8,557 nt of DNA, from NCBI GenBank assembly GCA_021802225.1, contig JAKAAS010000053.1:1-8557 (forward strand). Reading direction: 5' to 3'. The stretch is from Bacillota bacterium. Its GTDB lineage: Bacteria; Bacillota_E; Sulfobacillia; Sulfobacillales; Sulfobacillaceae. Shown in pieces: positions 6,545 to 8,557 of the stretch; position 1 is the first letter of the stretch, and each line of letters begins with the position of its first letter. Made by a program: the position numbers and the translations under genes. The notes under the pieces were generated by a model. It was given only the letters and a program-made list of their open reading frames with translations. It was not told the origin of the DNA and made no database searches.

Positions 6545-7318
6545 TTATTTGAAGGCCAGGGCCATCCCTGTGCCGATCATCAACACCACGAACACGGGTC
6601 TCAGGACTTTGTCCCGCCAGGCGGGCGGGAGCCATTGAAGCATGACGGGCCCGATGAAGGCACCGATCAGGGTTCCGGGAAGAAAGAGGCCCACCACAGA
6701 CCAGTTCACCGTTCCGAGATGGAAATGCATCAAAAAGCCGGTGATGACCACTCCTAGCAGAACGAACACCGAGGTGCCGGCAATTTCGCTCACCTCGCAG
6801 CCCATGACGGATAATCCGCCCACGATGGCGGGACTGCCACTAATGCCGATGAGCCCAGATAAGATCCCGCCAAGCACACTGTACGCCCCAGCCTGGACGA
6901 AGCGCCATGGGGTACGAGGGTTGGCAGGTGCGACGTCGGATCGCCGATGACTCCGCCAAAGAAACTGCACCAGCATTTGAATGCTAATCCCGACGATAGC
7001 CAGGCCGGCAATTTTGTCGTACACGCTTTGGGGTAACACCCTAGAATAAACCGAACCGACGACGGCCCCCACTACACCGCCGCCCAACAGATAGAAGCCA
7101 ATCCGAATATTTGCGTTCCCCGCTCTCCAATGACTGAAGGCCCCCATGGCGGCGGTCGGGATCATGGTGGCCAGAGACGTCGAAGCCGCGATCCCCGGGG
7201 GAATATGGAATACCACGGTCAGGATCCCGACATACACCGCGCCGCCACCACCGCCCAACGTAATGATAAACAATCCGATCAGAAACCCGATAACGGGTAA
7301 CGCGATGAGGGGAAACAT
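6545..7318 (-). CDS. TauE/SafE-family sulfite/organosulfur-type exporter
   Basis: A 257-residue polytopic inner-membrane protein with about eight hydrophobic segments in two related halves. Half 1 has GFLIGLFIITLGGGGGAVYV, then PPGIAASTSLATMIPTAAMG, the Gly-rich loop and A-x-x-T-S pattern of TauE/SafE (DUF81). Half 2 repeats it as VLGGILSGLIGISGSPAIVG and SEIAGTSVFVLLGVVITGF. The halves are joined by a charged loop near WRSHRRSDVAPANPRTPWRF. Family members are thought to export sulfite, sulfoacetate or related anions; others have unknown substrates. The ATG at 7318 is preferred because AAGGAC lies 7 nt upstream and the first helix follows at once; a GTG at 7354 would add 12 Arg-rich residues. 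First gene of the operon with the MBL hydrolase and TetR regulator, behind a strong regulated promoter. Confidence 0.92.
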   Translation of the reverse strand: MFPLIALPVIGFLIGLFIITLGGGGGAVYVGILTVVFHIPPGIAASTSLATMIPTAAMGAFSHWRAGNANIRIGFYLLGGGVVGAVVGSVYSRVLPQSVYDKIAGLAIVGISIQMLVQFLWRSHRRSDVAPANPRTPWRFVQAGAYSVLGGILSGLIGISGSPAIVGGLSVMGCEVSEIAGTSVFVLLGVVITGFLMHFHLGTVNWSVVGLFLPGTLIGAFIGPVMLQWLPPAWRDKVLRPVFVVLMIGTGMALAFK

Positions 7319-7413
7319 TCCACACGTCCTTAGAAAGCGTAGTGTCCGTCGCACGCTCGAAAAATCCGGAAGAGATCGGTATGATCTTTCGAAGCGGTGA
7401 ACTAATGATGTTA

Positions 7414-7442
7414 ACTGTAGACTAATCTACTTAGTTTGTCAA
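7414..7442 (-). promoter_or_regulatory. Promoter of the tauE-MBL-tetR operon
   Basis: On the minus strand, a perfect -35 TTGACA (7442-7437) is followed by a 17-bp spacer and TACAGT (7419-7414, 4 of 6 to TATAAT). The predicted transcription start is near 7407, giving a leader of about 90 nt to the exporter start codon. Two palindromes overlap its elements, the hallmark of a repressed promoter. Confidence 0.65.
7417..7430. promoter_or_regulatory. Candidate repressor operator over the -10 and spacer
   Basis: GTAGACTAATCTAC is a 14-bp palindrome in which 6 of 7 symmetric pairs match. It occupies the spacer and part of the -10 of the operon promoter. The TetR-family protein encoded at the end of the operon is the natural candidate to bind here, but this is inferred from position only. 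Confidence 0.45.
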
Positions 7443-7449
7443 CGACAAA
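7435..7449. promoter_or_regulatory. Second palindrome over the -35
   Basis: TTTGTC and GACAAA are perfect 6-bp arms around AAC and include the -35 hexamer of the operon promoter. It may be a second operator half or partly a by-product of the TTGACA sequence. It does not resemble the 7417-7430 palindrome. Confidence 0.35.
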
Positions 7450-7903
7450 TCGTAGCTGCCCTCTACATCGAATTTCCGTGTTTTCTATGGCCGTTGTCGC
7501 ACCACTCCACACTCTCTTCTTGAAGCTAATCTTCATGCCGGTTGTTGGTTTCAATGCTGCACAGACCCTCAAAATCAACAGGGCGGCGATCTTATGGATT
7601 AGCAGATTATCCGGGGTCATCAATATAGGGTTCGGGACTGTTGGTATCATGAGCTCGGGTACCGTCGCTTAGGATCTCGAACCGTATTTTCCGTTACAGG
7701 GGAGAAGGCCTCCTAGTCGGCAGGTGTTCCTCTATCCCAGATAGGCCCATTATACATGGGATTTATTTGTCTCATGGCCAGAAATTCCAGGAATCGTTGC
7801 CGTACCTCCACCAGGCTCCAGACACTATTCACCACGGAGCAGGCCACGTTGCTCACGACGCACGTGGTCCCATGTGGCAACTTAGGATTACGATTGCACA
7901 GAT
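7450..7903. other. Gene-poor stretch between the exporter promoter and the next small ORF
   Basis: About 450 bp with no gene I can support. Overlapping open frames of 60-80 codons occur on both strands (for example 7650-7411 minus, and 7756-7956 plus), but none has a ribosome binding site or recognisable family. Near 7747-7761, CCCAT and ATGGG form a 5-bp inverted repeat around TATAC, which might be a weak promoter or operator. The stretch may contain decayed sequence. Confidence 0.4.
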
Positions 7904-8155
7904 ATGCTCGAAAGCGCCATTGTCATCTGGTTGGCCAGTCCCTCACACGATGCTGAATTGCGCTTGGCGCAAGTTTTAGCTCTGCTGACGGCGCAAGAAC
8001 AGCCCAGGGTCCTCATTATTGCCGACAATGCCCTGCGCTCCACCCACCCTGCCGTGGTGGAAGCGCTGGGATCAAGCACTGTGATTTTTTCTTCCGCACG
8101 GGCAGCGGTAACGGATATGTTCCAACAATCTGACGCAATGTCTCCTGTTCACTGA
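7904..8155 (+). CDS. Small uncharacterised protein, weakly DsrH/TusB-like
   Basis: An 83-codon ATG frame, bounded upstream by an in-frame TAG a few codons before the start. The product looks like a folded alpha/beta protein: a hydrophobic strand (AIVIWLASP), a helix (DAELRLAQVLALL), a strand (PRVLIIADNAL), a helix (PAVVEALG), a strand (STVIFSS) and a helix (ARAAVTDMF). This order and the small size recall DsrE/DsrH (TusB) sulfur-relay proteins, but no diagnostic Cys is present and the match is by eye only. The ribosome binding site is weak (TTAGGA about 14 nt upstream). It is convergent with nothing and divergent from the TauE/SafE operon. It may be real; the function is unproven. Confidence 0.42.
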   Translation: MLESAIVIWLASPSHDAELRLAQVLALLTAQEQPRVLIIADNALRSTHPAVVEALGSSTVIFSSARAAVTDMFQQSDAMSPVH

Positions 8156-8236
8156 CTACTGGGGTGATGTCGCCAACGCTGCGGGCTTAACGACCGTCTC
8201 CCGTCATTAACGGCTCACGGATCTCACGTGCCGACT

Positions 8237-8258
8237 AGCCCATCCTTCCGGATGGGCT
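8237..8258. repeat. Perfect 9-bp hairpin with UUCC loop
   Basis: AGCCCATCC (8237-8245) and GGATGGGCT (8250-8258) form a perfect stem around TTCC. There is no T-run on either strand, so it is not a classic intrinsic terminator, although it lies 80 bp after the 83-codon ORF. A TATACT box (8260-8265) follows immediately, so the palindrome could instead be an operator upstream of a promoter for the small peptide gene at 8375. Confidence 0.5.
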
Positions 8259-8259
8259 G

Positions 8260-8265
8260 TATACT
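8260..8265 (+). promoter_or_regulatory. Possible -10 box for the 27-residue peptide gene
   Basis: TATACT matches 5 of 6 bases of the -10 consensus. The position 17 bp upstream falls in the stem of the 8237-8258 palindrome and does not match a -35 (AGCCCA), so promoter activity would need an activator or is absent. Transcription would start near 8272, just before the anti-Shine-Dalgarno segment. Confidence 0.25.
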
Positions 8266-8299
8266 CATCTCTGAGCGGACCTTCTAAGATCCCGGTCGG

Positions 8300-8366
8300 C
8301 CTCCTTCCGGCGTGCCACGTCTGCGATCTGCCGCCTCATCCGAGTGCGAGCAGAACCGGAAGGAGG
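8300..8366 (+). promoter_or_regulatory. Leader structure that can mask the ribosome binding site of the 27-residue ORF
   Basis: CCTCCTTCCGG (8300-8310) is perfectly complementary over 11 bp to CCGGAAGGAGG (8356-8366), the latter being the complete Shine-Dalgarno sequence of the following ORF. The intervening 45 nt would form the loop. In the transcript this stem would hide the ribosome binding site. A second, weaker alternative pairs GGAGG (or GGAG) at 8362-8366 with CTCC at 8381-8384, closing a GCT/AGC hairpin with the start codon in the loop. Confidence 0.55.
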
Positions 8367-8374
8367 TGGTGCTG

Positions 8375-8458
8375 ATGAGCCTCCATCTCACCGCGCCCGT
8401 GGCCTTGGCCATTGTCGGGTTGTTGGGACGCTGGCTTTTCCGGCGTCGCAAAAAGTAA
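8375..8458 (+). CDS. 27-residue putative single-span membrane peptide, type I toxin-like
   Basis: An ATG frame of 27 codons ending in TAA, too short for most gene finders. It is preceded by a near-perfect AAGGAGG ribosome binding site 8 nt from the ATG. The peptide has a short polar N-terminus (MSLHLT), a hydrophobic stretch (APVALAIVGLLG, about residues 7-18), and then RWLFRRRKK, a strongly positive C-terminal end. One membrane span with a basic tail is the layout of many type I toxin peptides and other tiny membrane proteins. The ribosome binding site lies in an 11-bp inverted repeat. A leader peptide for a gene beyond the window, or a chance ORF behind a chance ribosome binding site, remain possible. 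Confidence 0.5.
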   Translation: MSLHLTAPVALAIVGLLGRWLFRRRKK

Positions 8459-8462
8459 ACGA

Positions 8463-8490
8463 CCGGGAATGCAGCCCGGCAGTTTAAGTT
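8463..8490 (+). terminator. Weak hairpin after the 27-residue ORF
   Basis: CCGGG (8463-8467) and CCCGG (8475-8479) form a 5-bp GC stem with a 7-nt loop, followed by a broken T-rich stretch. It is placed correctly for a terminator, but the T-tract is poor. Termination here would remove the 3' arm of the 14-bp repeat from the transcript. Confidence 0.25.
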
Positions 8491-8557
8491 TATCTCGCTA
8501 GTATCCTGCTTCTCGATCGCAGACGTGGAGCTCTGCACAGCATCCGGCCAGATACCG

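Larger units (their letters stand above)
8315..8528. repeat. 14-bp inverted repeat flanking the 27-residue ORF
   Basis: CCACGTCTGCGATC (8315-8328) and GATCGCAGACGTGG (8515-8528) are perfect complements 186 nt apart, one in the leader and the other beyond the stop codon of the small ORF. No target-site duplication flanks the pair, which argues against a MITE. Within one transcript this would be a long-range 5'-3' interaction. Confidence 0.7.

Noticed and set aside
7411..7650. A 79-codon minus-strand frame with faint similarity to a carrier-protein domain
   Set aside because: It lacks the attachment Ser and a ribosome binding site, and it overlaps the clear promoter of the exporter operon.
7436..7672. 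A 78-codon plus-strand frame with hydrophobic stretches
   Set aside because: Its start is a TTG inside the -35 palindrome with no ribosome binding site, and it overlaps an equally open antisense frame; nothing decides for either.
8315..8528. A MITE with 14-bp terminal inverted repeats
   Set aside because: No target-site duplication is visible next to either arm, and the left arm lies inside another perfect inverted repeat, which favours an RNA-structure role.
8284..8538. An 84-codon minus-strand frame covering the 27-residue ORF
   Set aside because: It is antisense to a frame with an ideal ribosome binding site and has no start signals itself; it is probably a shadow.

Overview
The window looks like a chromosomal accessory stretch of a moderately GC-rich Gram-positive-type bacterium. 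Several genes have strong AAGGAG-type ribosome binding sites and SigA-like promoters, and GTG or TTG starts are plausible. A Sulfobacillus- or Alicyclobacillus-like Firmicute would fit, partly because of a possible sulfur theme (a TauE/SafE exporter, a metallo-beta-lactamase-fold hydrolase and a weakly DsrH/TusB-like small ORF). That placement is an inference; no rRNA or other taxonomic marker is present.

Left module (about 500-4200). On the minus strand, in transcription order, are an EamA/DMT-family exporter, a degraded cupin-like remnant, an NTF2/SnoaL-like small protein and a nitronate monooxygenase. A LysR-type regulator diverges from the exporter across a short region where two SigA-like promoters overlap each other and an inverted repeat. 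The layout suggests a LysR-controlled transport and detoxification module. A 65-codon ORF with its own Shine-Dalgarno sequence follows directly after the lysR stop.

Middle (about 4200-5240). This holds the decayed N-terminal part (DUF4158 region) of a Tn3-family transposase on the minus strand. It has at least two frameshifts, lacks the catalytic portion, and is preceded by a perfect 9-bp inverted repeat. It separates the two regulated modules and marks past transposon activity.

Right module (about 5240-7450). A compact minus-strand operon encodes a TauE/SafE membrane exporter, a metallo-beta-lactamase-fold hydrolase and a TetR-family regulator (WHG-type C-terminus). It is driven by a near-consensus promoter (TTGACA, 17 bp, TACAGT) whose -10 and spacer are covered by one palindrome and whose -35 is covered by another. 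A third, 24-bp imperfect palindrome lies in the gap before tetR.

Right end (about 7450-8557). This part is mostly gene-poor. It carries a small 83-residue ORF and a perfect 9-bp hairpin. The most interesting element is a 27-residue putative membrane peptide ending RRRKK. Its ideal ribosome binding site can be sequestered by a perfect 11-bp upstream inverted repeat, and a perfect 14-bp inverted repeat joins the leader to sequence beyond the gene. This resembles the translation-locked mRNAs of type I toxins, though no antitoxin RNA can be shown from sequence alone.
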